This document shows positions 51,924 through 60,998 of a stretch of 62,415 bases of DNA, piece after piece (the stretch's first letter is position 1; each line of letters opens with the position of its first letter). A model generated the notes under the pieces. The model searched no databases and had not been told where the DNA came from. It worked only from the letters and a program-made list of their open reading frames with translations. The stretch lies in assembly GCA_016213785.1 (NCBI GenBank), contig JACQZQ010000030.1, positions 1 to 62,415 of the forward strand, read 5' to 3'. This DNA is from Acidobacteriota bacterium (GTDB lineage: Bacteria > Acidobacteriota > Blastocatellia > Chloracidobacteriales > JADJPF01). A program made the translations under genes and the position numbers.

Positions 51924-53015
51924 ATGGAACCTATTAATGTATTGCTAGTAGATGATGATAACATTATTTTAAAGTTAGTCTCTACTTACTTAAGAATGCA
52001 TGGCGTAAGTGTTGCAACAGCACAAAATGGGCAAGAAGCCTTAGAACATCTAAAAATAAATACGCCTGAACTAATTATTGCTGACATAGACATGCCAATA
52101 ATGGGTGGTTACGAACTTTATAGACAAGTAAAAATATCTGGACACGAAGACATACCTTTTTTCTTTTGTTCTGCTGCAAGCGGACTACCAGAAAGAATTG
52201 TTGGCCTACAAATGGGAGCAGATGATTATATTGTTAAACCAATAAACCCGCCTGAATTACTGCTTAAAATAAAACTTCATCTAGTAAAAGCTCGTCAGTT
52301 TCGTTTTATGAAAAAACTGCTTCAAGAGCAAAAATTTGACTATGTAATGAGTGGTAAATTAGGCGATACAGATGTGCCAGGATTATTACAAATTATTAGT
52401 TTTCTTGGACATAGAGATTTTTATTTAGAAATTGATAATCCTAGTCAAGGTCTAGGCGAAATATATTTATCAAATGGAATAATTGTTCATGCTGCATCTA
52501 GTAATCAGATTGGAAAAAAAGCCTTATTTCGCATCCTAGATTGGCATGAAGGAACTTTTAAGGTAGAAAAAAAATTGTTCCTAGAAAACCCTACTGTTAA
52601 TGAGCGTTTAGAAGAATGCCTTTTAGATACTGTAGCTAAACTAGATGAGTATAAATCATTATTTAAACGACTTACTGAAGAAGGTGAAGACTTTATTCTA
52701 CATAGTAAAGAAACTCCTGATTCTAAGCTATTAAATAACTCAATAAATAATGCTAATAATTACCAGATCTTAATAAATGAGCAAGAAACTAGCATTGAAA
52801 AATTAGAAGAAAAGGCCACAGAACCTTATAGAGTAATAGAAGATGATAATGAGGTTCTAACCGATAGTAAAAAGATTATCTTAAAGCTAATAGAACAATA
52901 TAATAATATCTATGAAGTACTTAACCAAAGCCCATTACTTGATTTAGAAACTCTAGAAATAGTTGATCAATTAGTCATAGAGAACATTGTTAAAACAAAA
53001 AAATTTTTTGAGTAG
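51924..53015 (+). CDS. Response regulator with PatA-like DUF4388 domain
   Basis: A 363-residue protein. The receiver domain (2-120) has VDDDN, phospho-Asp in IIADIDMPIMGG and Lys in YIVKPINPPE. A DUF4388/PatA-like domain (about 135-235) reads GDTDVPGLLQIISFLGHRDF, GEIYLSNGIIVHAAS and GKKALFRILDWHEGTFKV. The C-terminal part is charged and helical. Such proteins occur in gliding and developmental signalling and often lack DNA-binding domains. I chose ATG 51924, at the receiver start, over a TTG 36 bases earlier. Confidence 0.85.
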   Translation: MEPINVLLVDDDNIILKLVSTYLRMHGVSVATAQNGQEALEHLKINTPELIIADIDMPIMGGYELYRQVKISGHEDIPFFFCSAASGLPERIVGLQMGADDYIVKPINPPELLLKIKLHLVKARQFRFMKKLLQEQKFDYVMSGKLGDTDVPGLLQIISFLGHRDFYLEIDNPSQGLGEIYLSNGIIVHAASSNQIGKKALFRILDWHEGTFKVEKKLFLENPTVNERLEECLLDTVAKLDEYKSLFKRLTEEGEDFILHSKETPDSKLLNNSINNANNYQILINEQETSIEKLEEKATEPYRVIEDDNEVLTDSKKIILKLIEQYNNIYEVLNQSPLLDLETLEIVDQLVIENIVKTKKFFE

Positions 53016-53164
53016 AGTAATAAGAATAAATTTTAGGCAACTGTTGATTATAACTTAGTGTTCTAAGAAATATGTTTAGAATCAATAGTTCTTGAGTTTT
53101 ATATATTGGATAATAAAAATGTTTTTAAGTTTATTTGTTTAAGATTTCCTTAATTTTTTAGTTT

Positions 53165-53938
53165 TTGGAGGCGATCATCGTAGATTTGGAAAATACTAAA
53201 AAAACAGTGAGTAAGATAGCAAAATTACCAATTTGGCTTTACTGTGCTTTAACAAGAAAACAATTAACTGATGCTATTGCTAGTCGTGTTTTACGCTCAA
53301 GCGTAACAGCACCTTTGATACTTACTAAAACACGCCAACAATTACAACAAGTCCGCAAACCTCGAACAATATTAGTTAGAGTTGCGGCCCAAGCTGCGGC
53401 TCAGGCTGGAGCTATTTTTGAATCAATTAAGGGAGGATATCATACTAGTAAATTATCCTTACAATATATTTCTTGTAGTAAACTCTCAGGTCGTTATCAA
53501 AAGCTAACTAGGGTTGACTGTGCTGGAGGAATAGTTTTAAGAACTAAACAAGACCCTGAAATTCTTCTTTTATTAAAAGCTGAAGGCGATCAACTAGACT
53601 GGGTTTTGCCTAAAGGTAGACGTAAAGCTGGGGAAAACCGCCAGCAAACGGCTATTAGGGAAGTACAAGAAGAAACGGGTTTAACAGCACTTAAAATAAA
53701 AAAATTTCTTGGTCGTGAAGGCTATTTTGTAGTCTCAAATAAAAGTGTTTCTTATAAACGTATAAGCTATTATCTAATGTATAGCTTAGAACCTAATTCT
53801 CTTAGTGTTCAAGAAAGAGAAGGCTTTATAGATGGGCGGTGGGTAAATATCGCTGATGCTTTATCTTTAACTAACCCAACCCGCGCTCATAACATATTAA
53901 ATAGATTAACTAGTGAATTAGGAAAAGAAAAAGGATGA
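53165..53938 (+). CDS. NUDIX hydrolase with N-terminal extension
   Basis: A protein of up to 257 residues. The C-terminal NUDIX domain (about 115-255) contains the full box GRRKAGENRQQTAIREVQEE followed by TGL, with metal-binding REVQEE. The first 110 residues are basic and helical (repeated Ala/Gln/Arg) and not recognised. The start is uncertain: TTG 53165 overlaps its own ribosome site, and TTG 53186 is 14 bases from GGAGG. NUDIX enzymes cleave nucleoside diphosphates linked to other groups; the substrate is unknown. Confidence 0.8.
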   Translation: MEAIIVDLENTKKTVSKIAKLPIWLYCALTRKQLTDAIASRVLRSSVTAPLILTKTRQQLQQVRKPRTILVRVAAQAAAQAGAIFESIKGGYHTSKLSLQYISCSKLSGRYQKLTRVDCAGGIVLRTKQDPEILLLLKAEGDQLDWVLPKGRRKAGENRQQTAIREVQEETGLTALKIKKFLGREGYFVVSNKSVSYKRISYYLMYSLEPNSLSVQEREGFIDGRWVNIADALSLTNPTRAHNILNRLTSELGKEKG

Positions 53939-54057
53939 TAAATAGCTAATTCTAAAAGCTATTGACCATAAAATAGGTTAAAAATAGAATTTATAAAGTT
54001 TAGTTAACCACAAAGTATTAAAATACTTAGAGGTATTTTTTTTAGAGGTACTTTTTA

Positions 54058-54585
54058 ATGCGTTATTTTGTTTTTGTTCTAATAGTTTTATTTTTTTCAG
54101 CTTGTTCAAAAAATACAACAAGTAATCAATCCACCAAAAATTCTACAACTCAACCACCAACAAATTCCCAACTCCAATTGCAAATTAATAAGGAAACACC
54201 TGAAGAACATGTGCCTAAACCTCCTTTAGATGGAAAAACTGCAATGGATGTTTTTAAGCACTTAAAATCAAAAGGTTGGCAATTAAACCAAGCTACAGCT
54301 GTAGAAATTCCTCCTTTTGGCTCAGAAGAAGCCGTAGGATTTAATAGACCTGATAGAGTTGGTTTTTTAATAATGCGTTATGATTCTTTAAATACAGCAC
54401 AATCTACATTCCTAAAAATAGATGATATTTACCGAAATAAATTTGGTCGTGCTATTACAGCTAAAAACTTTACTATTGCTGTCTTTGGTGGGCAAATTAG
54501 AATTAATGCACCTGACTTTAAACAGTTAAGCGAGGAAGAATACTTAAAACTTCAACAAGATTTAGTTGAGTTTTGTAATCTTTAA
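54058..54585 (+). CDS. Lipoprotein of unknown function
   Basis: A 175-residue protein with a lipoprotein signal (RYFVFVLIVLFFSACS, lipid-attachment Cys16) and a Ser/Thr/Asn/Gln-rich linker, then a compact domain (about 60-175) with HLKSKGWQLNQATAVEI, VGFNRPDRVGFLIMRYDS and IAVFGGQIRIN. No family is recognised. Monocistronic, ending before a terminator hairpin. Confidence 0.7.
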   Translation: MRYFVFVLIVLFFSACSKNTTSNQSTKNSTTQPPTNSQLQLQINKETPEEHVPKPPLDGKTAMDVFKHLKSKGWQLNQATAVEIPPFGSEEAVGFNRPDRVGFLIMRYDSLNTAQSTFLKIDDIYRNKFGRAITAKNFTIAVFGGQIRINAPDFKQLSEEEYLKLQQDLVEFCNL

Positions 54586-54682
54586 GCATTTGGGTAAAAG
54601 GTTTTAGATTTTCTCTTAAACTTTCTTTAACGGTTTTTAGAAAACTACTTAAGATCAAAAATTATCTTAAAATTTAAACTAA

Positions 54683-54721
54683 TAAATTATTATGTTCCTT
54701 TTTTAAGGACATAATAATTTA
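54683..54721. terminator. Bidirectional terminator hairpin
   Basis: TAAATTATTATGT pairs with ACATAATAATTTA, plus CCTT/AAGG with one bulged T, around TTTT. It separates the convergent lipoprotein and coiled-coil genes. Confidence 0.75.
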
Positions 54722-54729
54722 TGCTTAAC

Positions 54730-55350
54730 TTAACTTTTATCTGCTTGAATTTGTCTAAGTTTTTCTGTGACATTAAGATACATTTTCATAGCACGTTCTT
54801 CAGCATCATTTGCACGATCTTCGGCTTCATTTGCCCGACGTTCAGCCTCTTCTAATTGGGCTTTTAATTCTGTTACTTGTGCTTCATTAGCAATTGCTCT
54901 ATGCTCAGCCTCAGTTGCTCTTAATTGAGAAGTTTCTAAATTTAGCCGTAGAGTCCTATTTTCATTTTCTAGTCTTACTATAAACTGTTGGGCTTCCTTT
55001 AATTGTATTTGGGCTTCTTCTAAACGAGCCTCTACTTCAACACAACGAGCCTCAGAAGTAATAATTTTGTCTTTTGTTTCAATTAATATAAACTCTGTTT
55101 CAGTTAATTTTACTTGTAGGTCGGCTAATTGTTTTTGTGCTGCTATTGCCTTACGATCATTTTCTAGCGCACGTATCTCCATAGCATGAAGTCTTTGTTT
55201 TAAGTTTGCCACTTGAGCTTGAGTATCTCCGCTAGGTGTAGAAGCAATATCATTTAATATTTGGTAAAGTAGGCGGCGCATCTGCATTAGAGCTTGGTCT
55301 ATTTGCTGCTCTTGTAGGGTAAAAGGTGATTTAGTCTCTATGTTTGACAT
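54730..55350 (-). CDS. Coiled-coil protein
   Basis: A 206-residue soluble protein. From about residue 45 to 200 it is an uninterrupted coiled coil rich in Glu, Ala, Gln and Arg, with repeats such as ATEAEHRAIANEAQVTELKA and AEERRANEAEDRANDAEERA-like segments (11-residue periodicity). The N-terminus (TLQEQQIDQALMQMRRLLYQ) may form a helical cap. There is no enzymatic domain and its role is probably structural or scaffolding. Confidence 0.75.
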   Translation of the reverse strand: MSNIETKSPFTLQEQQIDQALMQMRRLLYQILNDIASTPSGDTQAQVANLKQRLHAMEIRALENDRKAIAAQKQLADLQVKLTETEFILIETKDKIITSEARCVEVEARLEEAQIQLKEAQQFIVRLENENRTLRLNLETSQLRATEAEHRAIANEAQVTELKAQLEEAERRANEAEDRANDAEERAMKMYLNVTEKLRQIQADKS

Positions 55351-55654
55351 TTATTGTTTCCGTTTTTATTGGTTAATTAAATTTATTTTCAGGAACTCTA
55401 ATTCTAAACAAAATTAGATGTGCTAGAATTACTTTAATTAAGCGAGATTTTATAGCCTATTGTCAAATACTTTTATTTAAATTTTATTAATTTTTAGCAA
55501 TAATTTTTAATCTTAAAAAACCTGAATAGGTAGACTTACTAGCTTAAAATTTAAATAACAGCGAAAAATGCCAACATTTAAAGCATTTTAGCTTGCTCAT
55601 CCTATAATTTGCTTTTATGATTTTGGCTCACAATTATTTGGAGAAAAAATATCT
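55351..55654. other. Gene-free divergent spacer
   Basis: AT-rich spacer between two divergent genes. A TATAAT box at about 55601-55606 could be a -10 site for the zinc-ribbon gene, but the -35 is unclear. Nothing else is visible. Confidence 0.4.
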
Positions 55655-56071
55655 ATGGTAGATTCCTCAAAACCTGCCCATAGCCGTATTGGAGAAGAAA
55701 TCGAAGCTCCTTGTGGCCGTTGTCGTATGGATCGTATTCATCGTATTGTCGCTCAAGACCCTGACGGTAGTATAAAAAAGATAATTTGTGGTATGTGTAA
55801 CTCATATCGCAGTTATCGACAACCAAAAGCCCAAAGCGAAACAGGCACTAAAGTTGCTAAAGTGCGTAGTAGCTCTAGTCGTTCTACCACCACAGCAGCA
55901 GAAGATTTTGGTCTTCCCAGTCGTAATTATAATATGCGTGAAAATTATGATGTAGGAGAAGTAATAGGTCATTCTACTTTTGGTGTTGGTAAAGTTCTTT
56001 CTATTAAAGATATGAACAAAATAGAAGTTAAGTTCTCTGATGGAATAAAAGTCTTACTACAAAATAAATAG
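55655..56071 (+). CDS. Zinc-ribbon protein with CarD/UvrD-tail-like domain
   Basis: A 138-residue protein. An N-terminal zinc ribbon has CGRCRMDRIHRIV and CGMCNSYR (two CxxC pairs about 28 residues apart), then a Ser/Thr-rich linker. A C-terminal segment (100-138) reads YDVGEVIGHSTFGVGKVLSI, the small beta-barrel found in CarD-like and UvrD/PcrA C-terminal domains that contact RNA polymerase. It may be an RNA-polymerase-associated regulator (inference). Confidence 0.75.
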   Translation: MVDSSKPAHSRIGEEIEAPCGRCRMDRIHRIVAQDPDGSIKKIICGMCNSYRSYRQPKAQSETGTKVAKVRSSSSRSTTTAAEDFGLPSRNYNMRENYDVGEVIGHSTFGVGKVLSIKDMNKIEVKFSDGIKVLLQNK

Positions 56072-56203
56072 ACTTACTTATTAAAAAGGCTACTATCAAA
56101 AACCTTAAGGTTTAAGGCTTAAAAATTAGAATTAGCTACTCTAAATCTATTAATTCTAATAATCTTTTATAAGATAGGATTGGTAATAGCCTTAGAATTT
56201 ATC

Positions 56204-57016
56204 TTAAATTTTCGTTTTCTTAATTTTTCTTAAGAACTCTAAAACTAACTGATTACATTTTTTGCTCCCTTTGGTGCTTGTATGGGGGCTATGACCAATA
56301 TCTGAGAGAAACTGAAATTCTGCTTGAGGTAATAAGGCTTTTACCTCTTCCATTTCTCCTATCTCTGTTCGCAGATCTTTTTCTCCATGAATAAAAATTG
56401 TAGGAGGAGCTAATTCTGATAACCTTTGAAAATAAAAGTCTTCTTCTAAATTATCTGCCTTAGAAATAATTTCAAGCCAAGCTCTTCCCCCATTTTCTAG
56501 CACCTTACGCCAGTTTGTTGAGTGGTCTTTAGCAAGAATTTGAGTGACTTTTTCTCCAAACTCATCAGGTGAATTTACCATCATTTGAAAAAATTCCACC
56601 GATTTAGTTTTTGCTCGAAAAAAATGAAAAGCTTCTAAAATCAAACCTGATACTCTTAAAGGGGCTATTAAACCCATAATTGCAGCTATTACAGCTCCAT
56701 CACTATGCCCCCAAAGAAAAGCTCTCTCAATAGCTAATTTATCTAAAAACTCTAACATATCTAATGCTGCTAGCCTATGAAAATTACTAGGTAAATAATC
56801 TAAACTAGTTGAACGTCCATATCCAGCCCTATCGGGAATTAATATGCGAAAATCTTCTTCTAGTAGCTTTACTTGTTCAATAAAATGGTAGAATTCATAG
56901 CCCCATCCACTATGTAAAAAAACAAGTGGAAACCCTTTACCATACTCACGGTAGTATAATTTTATAGGCTGGGAATTTTGACTAAAAAGTGATTTTTCTA
57001 ATTCAACAAAAGCCAA
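56204..57016 (-). CDS. Alpha/beta hydrolase
   Basis: A 270-residue single-domain alpha/beta hydrolase: oxyanion segment FPLVFLHSGWGYEFYHF, RILIPDRAGYGRS, nucleophile elbow LWGHSDGAVIAAIMGL (Ser), FIHGEKDLRTEIGEM (Asp) and SDIGHSPHTS (His). No signal peptide, so it is cytosolic. The substrate is unknown. Confidence 0.9.
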   Translation of the reverse strand: MAFVELEKSLFSQNSQPIKLYYREYGKGFPLVFLHSGWGYEFYHFIEQVKLLEEDFRILIPDRAGYGRSTSLDYLPSNFHRLAALDMLEFLDKLAIERAFLWGHSDGAVIAAIMGLIAPLRVSGLILEAFHFFRAKTKSVEFFQMMVNSPDEFGEKVTQILAKDHSTNWRKVLENGGRAWLEIISKADNLEEDFYFQRLSELAPPTIFIHGEKDLRTEIGEMEEVKALLPQAEFQFLSDIGHSPHTSTKGSKKCNQLVLEFLRKIKKTKI

Positions 57017-57129
57017 AACTTTTCTCTTTTCTTACAAAATATTGTATATATTTAGAAATAGATATGGTTAAATACACTTGCCCTAGCCGCCTATATAACC
57101 TTAAAAGATAAAAATAATTTGGAGTGATT

Positions 57130-58365
57130 ATGCCTCAAACCACTATTTCTTCTGATATTTATGGAGTTACAACTAATACAGAAAGAAAAATCAAGGATAC
57201 ATTTCTTATCGCTGATTTAAGAACAGGTCAAACCTTAGCAAATAGTTTGCAATTAAGTCAATCACTAGATAAAAACTCTATTTTATTACTAATTTCTCAA
57301 GATCTAGGCCCAGATTCTCTAGGAAATTCAGCAAGCGAATTAACAGTCCTTGCAATTAAAGATGCTCTTCTTAGGATACCTTCTAGTGTCGCTCCTTATG
57401 ACCGTCTAGTAGCTGCTGTAGAAGAGGCTAATAATATTATTTGGAATGAGCGTAAAACTAATCTAGAAATGAAAGAAGCACTTACAACAGTTACAGCTGT
57501 TCTTATAGAAGGCGATCAAGCTTTTGTTGCAGAAGTTGGTTATAGTCGAGCTTATCTTATTCGTGGTAGTAAGATTAAACAACTAACTACTGATCAAGTT
57601 TCTGATAGCCAAATATCAGCAGAAAACTTTATAACCCCTGAACAAAGAAAATCTTATAGAGACTTTGCTTTGCAAGCCATAGGTAAAGCTGAGGCTGTTA
57701 AAGTTGCTATAAGTATGTTTCAGCTTCATCATTTAGATATTTTAATGCTCTCTACTAATAATTTATCTAAAATCTCTGAACAAGAAAAAATCCTAGAACT
57801 AACCTTAACCTTACCTCCTGAAAATATTTGCCAAGAACTAGCTTCTTTACTCTCAAAACAAAAGTTAAAAGAAAATATTACTTCTATTATTTCTCAATTT
57901 AGAGGCGAAGTATTAAATAATAAAAAACCTGGTAGTACTATTACAAGTAGCGTACAAATTCTTTCCCGTTTTGACCCTCAAGAGAAAGTAGAAAAAAGCC
58001 ATAAACGAACATTAATGCTAGGAGATATGTCTCTTACTAATAAATACTATCGTACTGGTGAGCAGTCTTCTTTAGAAAATGTTATACCAATAAAATCTAT
58101 TTCTGCTTTCCCAGAAAGCACTGTAATTAAAAGTGAGTGTGATACTTTACTTGAGCACTTAAACTACTGCCATACCTTGTTAAGTATTAAGCCAGAGCAA
58201 TTTCGCTATGCAAGCAAATGGTTAGAAACACAAGGATATAATTATTCTAATCTTGAAAAAAGACTAACAAACATTTCTATGGGTATTGAGTATGTTCAAA
58301 AAATTAGACAATTAATGTATGAAATAATAAAAGATTTAGAGGGTGATGATAATTTTGGTAGCTAA
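57130..58365 (+). CDS. PP2C-like protein with degenerate catalytic motifs
   Basis: A 411-residue protein from ATG 57130 (GGAG 5-6 bases upstream). Residues 30-260 follow the PP2C plan: ILLLISQDLGPDSLGNSASE aligns with the VADGMGGH block and EALTTVTAVLIEGDQAFVAE with VGYSRAYLIRG aligns with the GTT...VGDSRAYL block. The metal-binding Asp-Gly is replaced (QDLGP) and GDSR reads GYSR, so phosphatase activity is doubtful. The C-terminal half is helical with no domain recognised. A Ser/Thr kinase gene is the next protein gene downstream on the opposite strand. Confidence 0.65.
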   Translation: MPQTTISSDIYGVTTNTERKIKDTFLIADLRTGQTLANSLQLSQSLDKNSILLLISQDLGPDSLGNSASELTVLAIKDALLRIPSSVAPYDRLVAAVEEANNIIWNERKTNLEMKEALTTVTAVLIEGDQAFVAEVGYSRAYLIRGSKIKQLTTDQVSDSQISAENFITPEQRKSYRDFALQAIGKAEAVKVAISMFQLHHLDILMLSTNNLSKISEQEKILELTLTLPPENICQELASLLSKQKLKENITSIISQFRGEVLNNKKPGSTITSSVQILSRFDPQEKVEKSHKRTLMLGDMSLTNKYYRTGEQSSLENVIPIKSISAFPESTVIKSECDTLLEHLNYCHTLLSIKPEQFRYASKWLETQGYNYSNLEKRLTNISMGIEYVQKIRQLMYEIIKDLEGDDNFGS

Positions 58366-58414
58366 TAGATTGACAGTGGAAAGTCAATAATCTATACTCG
58401 GCGCTTAAAGCTCT

Positions 58415-58488
58415 GGCGCATTAGTGTAGGTGGTTAACACGCGGCCCTCTCAAGGCCGAGATCACGGGTTCGAGCCCCGTATGCGCTA
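58415..58488 (+). tRNA. tRNA-Glu(CTC), chromosomal
   Basis: Acceptor GGCGCAT/ATGCGCT, anticodon stem CGGCC/GGCCG with loop CTCTCAA, T-arm ACGGG/CCCGT with TTCGAGC. It is GC-rich, fully paired and has T33, in contrast to the array's Glu(CTC). Confidence 0.95.
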
Positions 58489-58546
58489 TAAATTTTAATC
58501 CTTCTATTTTTCCTAAACCACTATACCACTTACTACTTATTACTTA

Positions 58547-60682
58547 TTAATCCCCATCATCATAAGAAATTTTTTCTGGAGGTAAGCTGTTACCAGATTT
58601 TACTCTTTTAATAAAACTAGTGTATGGATCATCAGCATAATTTTCTAAGAAATTATCATAAGCCTCATTAGCTAAGTCTATCTTATTAGTAAGTTGATAA
58701 GAAAACCCCATAAAAGCTAAAGTTAAGGGATTAGATGAGTCTAGTTGATTAGCTCTAATAAAAGCTTCTAGGGCATTATCATATTGTTTTATGTTATAAA
58801 GAGCTACAGCTAAGTTTTCTTGTGCTTCTAAAAAGTTTGGGTCTAATTCTATAGCTAACTTAAACTCTTTAATTGCAAGCTCATAATTTTCTTCATCTAG
58901 ATAGTTTACGCCTTTTTCATAATAATCATCTTTAGTGTCGGATGAATTATTAGACCATTTATCTGTAGAATTATTATTTAAATCATTACTGGTTGTCTCA
59001 GCAGTCCTATTTATAGGATCTTCCACTGGTGTAGAGTTAGGTGAATTCTCTGCATTAAGTACAAGAACACAAACGCTACAAGAACCTGCAAGTACGACAA
59101 AAATAAAAATAGCTGCAAAAATCCAAAAGGTTTTATATGACTTCTTTTTCTCTTTGGGCAAAATTTGTGGTTGTGGGGGAAAGGGGGGCTGAACTGGTTG
59201 CATTGGTTGTGGAGAATAAGGGCTATTTAATGGTTGTGCAACATTTTGCTGTTGGTAAGGAAAACCTGCATTAGGTTGAGGCATTGATTGTGTAGGTGGA
59301 AATTGTGGCTGTTGAGTTTTTGGTGGCTGAATAGAAGGGCCAGTATTAGCATTTGGATAAGATGGTATTTGTCCTGATATAGGTACTTGTCCTGGCTTTG
59401 GATTATTGGGCGGTGGATAAGGTGGTGGAGTTGGTATAGTCGGATTATTAAAAGGCTTTGGATTTGTTGGCATCCCTGATATAGGTTGGCTAGGAAAAGG
59501 CATTTGTCCTGGTGGAATAGGATAAGCTGTAGGGTTTTGATTAGGCGGAAAACCTCCTAAATTTGGTGGCGTAAAGCCTGGTTGAGAACCTGGTACAGAT
59601 TGAGGCCCACTAGGAATATTTTGTGTTGGTGGAATAACTCCAGGTGTTGGCACAAATGGAATTTGAGGTTGAGGAGATGTTGGAATTGTAACGTTAGGGG
59701 AAGTCTTCCCTCTATAGTTATTAAAATCTTTAATACCTTGATCAAATTGTTCAACAAACTTTTGAATAGTTGGAGTTCTCATATTACGATTACGAACAAG
59801 TGCATTCATAATCGCGGCCTCAACCCCTGGAGGAATCATTACTTGAGGGTTAGCTACTGTAGGTGGAATGGGGTTTTCAGTAATTCTTTTTACCATAATT
59901 GACTGCGCATTTTCTCCAGAAAAAGGTAATTTTCCTGTTAAAAGCTGATAAGCAATTATGGAAAAACTATAGATATCTGACCTAGGATCTAGCTTTTCTC
60001 CTGCTAACTGTTCAGGAGACATATAAAGTGGAGTGCCTATAACCATCCCTGTTTGGGTTAAATCATTGCTTTTATCATCAATTGCGCGTTTAGCAATACC
60101 AAAATCTAAAACTTTTACCCAATCATTCCCATCCTTTTTTGCTAGCATTATATTATCTGGCTTTAAGTCCCTATGCACAATATTTTGATTATGAGCGCAA
60201 GCTAAGGCTTGACCAGCTTGTCTAACTATATCAAAAGTACGGTTTAATTGTATTATTCGCTCACGCTTAATTAAACTTGCTAGAGTTTCGCCCTCTACAT
60301 ACTCCATTGCAAGGAAATACATTCCATTATTAGTTTCCCCAAAATCATAAACTGTTACAGCATGCGGATCATTAATAAGTGCTGACATTTGGGCTTCACG
60401 GTTAAAACGCTCTATTGCATCGCCATTTTGAGCCATCTCTTCTGGGATGACTTTAATTGCACAAATACGATTCATTCTAACTTGTTCAGCTTTATAGACA
60501 GCCCCCATGCCACCTTGACCAATCTTAGAAATGATTTTGTAACGCCCTTCCAAAATTGTACCTATCAAAGCATCAAACATTTGTTTTTTGTCTTCTTGTA
60601 TAGCTTCTAATCTAACTCCATCTTGTTGGCAAATACTATCTTGGTTTTCATACCTCAAATGACAACGAGGGCATATTTTCAT
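58547..60682 (-). CDS. Ser/Thr protein kinase with proline-rich linker, membrane helix and TPR domain
   Basis: A 711-residue PknB-type kinase. An N-terminal zinc ribbon (CPRCH at 4-8, SICQQDG) is followed by a kinase domain (about 45-310) with GQGGMGAVYKA, CAIKVIPEEM (Lys), VHRDLKPDNIML (HRD), VLDFGIAKR (DFG) and GTPLYMSPEQL. A long Pro/Gln/Asn linker (320-515), one membrane helix (about 523-545) and three TPRs outside the membrane (about 590-690) follow. The kinase faces the cytosol and the TPRs the periplasm. Confidence 0.94.
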   Translation of the reverse strand: MKICPRCHLRYENQDSICQQDGVRLEAIQEDKKQMFDALIGTILEGRYKIISKIGQGGMGAVYKAEQVRMNRICAIKVIPEEMAQNGDAIERFNREAQMSALINDPHAVTVYDFGETNNGMYFLAMEYVEGETLASLIKRERIIQLNRTFDIVRQAGQALACAHNQNIVHRDLKPDNIMLAKKDGNDWVKVLDFGIAKRAIDDKSNDLTQTGMVIGTPLYMSPEQLAGEKLDPRSDIYSFSIIAYQLLTGKLPFSGENAQSIMVKRITENPIPPTVANPQVMIPPGVEAAIMNALVRNRNMRTPTIQKFVEQFDQGIKDFNNYRGKTSPNVTIPTSPQPQIPFVPTPGVIPPTQNIPSGPQSVPGSQPGFTPPNLGGFPPNQNPTAYPIPPGQMPFPSQPISGMPTNPKPFNNPTIPTPPPYPPPNNPKPGQVPISGQIPSYPNANTGPSIQPPKTQQPQFPPTQSMPQPNAGFPYQQQNVAQPLNSPYSPQPMQPVQPPFPPQPQILPKEKKKSYKTFWIFAAIFIFVVLAGSCSVCVLVLNAENSPNSTPVEDPINRTAETTSNDLNNNSTDKWSNNSSDTKDDYYEKGVNYLDEENYELAIKEFKLAIELDPNFLEAQENLAVALYNIKQYDNALEAFIRANQLDSSNPLTLAFMGFSYQLTNKIDLANEAYDNFLENYADDPYTSFIKRVKSGNSLPPEKISYDDGD

Positions 60683-60998
60683 AAATTTTTCTCTATAATT
60701 TTGTAAACTTTCTTACTGAAAATTAAAACCCTTTGGCAAGTAAAAGTCAACTTCAACAATTATTTTTAGGATAATTGGGAGTTTAAAATTCATAAACCCT
60801 TAAAAGCTTGATATATTCCTAGGTTAAAACTTCTATGCCATCAATACTGAGGCTGTAAAATAAAGTTAACCCAAGACATAGTTCTTAAGGAAAATATATA
60901 GCTTTACTGTTTTTTAATATTTTTCGTTTAAGTATTATAATTAGTGGCGATTTTTAATAGGGACAGAATTATCTATCTGCCCCTATTAAGAATGTAGA
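60683..60998. other. Gene-free spacer with a hairpin
   Basis: Spacer between the kinase gene start and the end of the TerC gene. Near the TerC end, AATAGGG pairs with CCCTATT and CAGA with TCTG (60956-60987), a likely RNA 3' hairpin but without a T-run on the minus strand. Nothing else is visible. Confidence 0.55.

Noticed and set aside
59582-59902. A 106-codon plus-strand frame inside the Ser/Thr kinase gene
   Set aside because: It is the antisense of the Pro/Gln-rich linker, rich in Trp, Cys and Arg, without a ribosome site.
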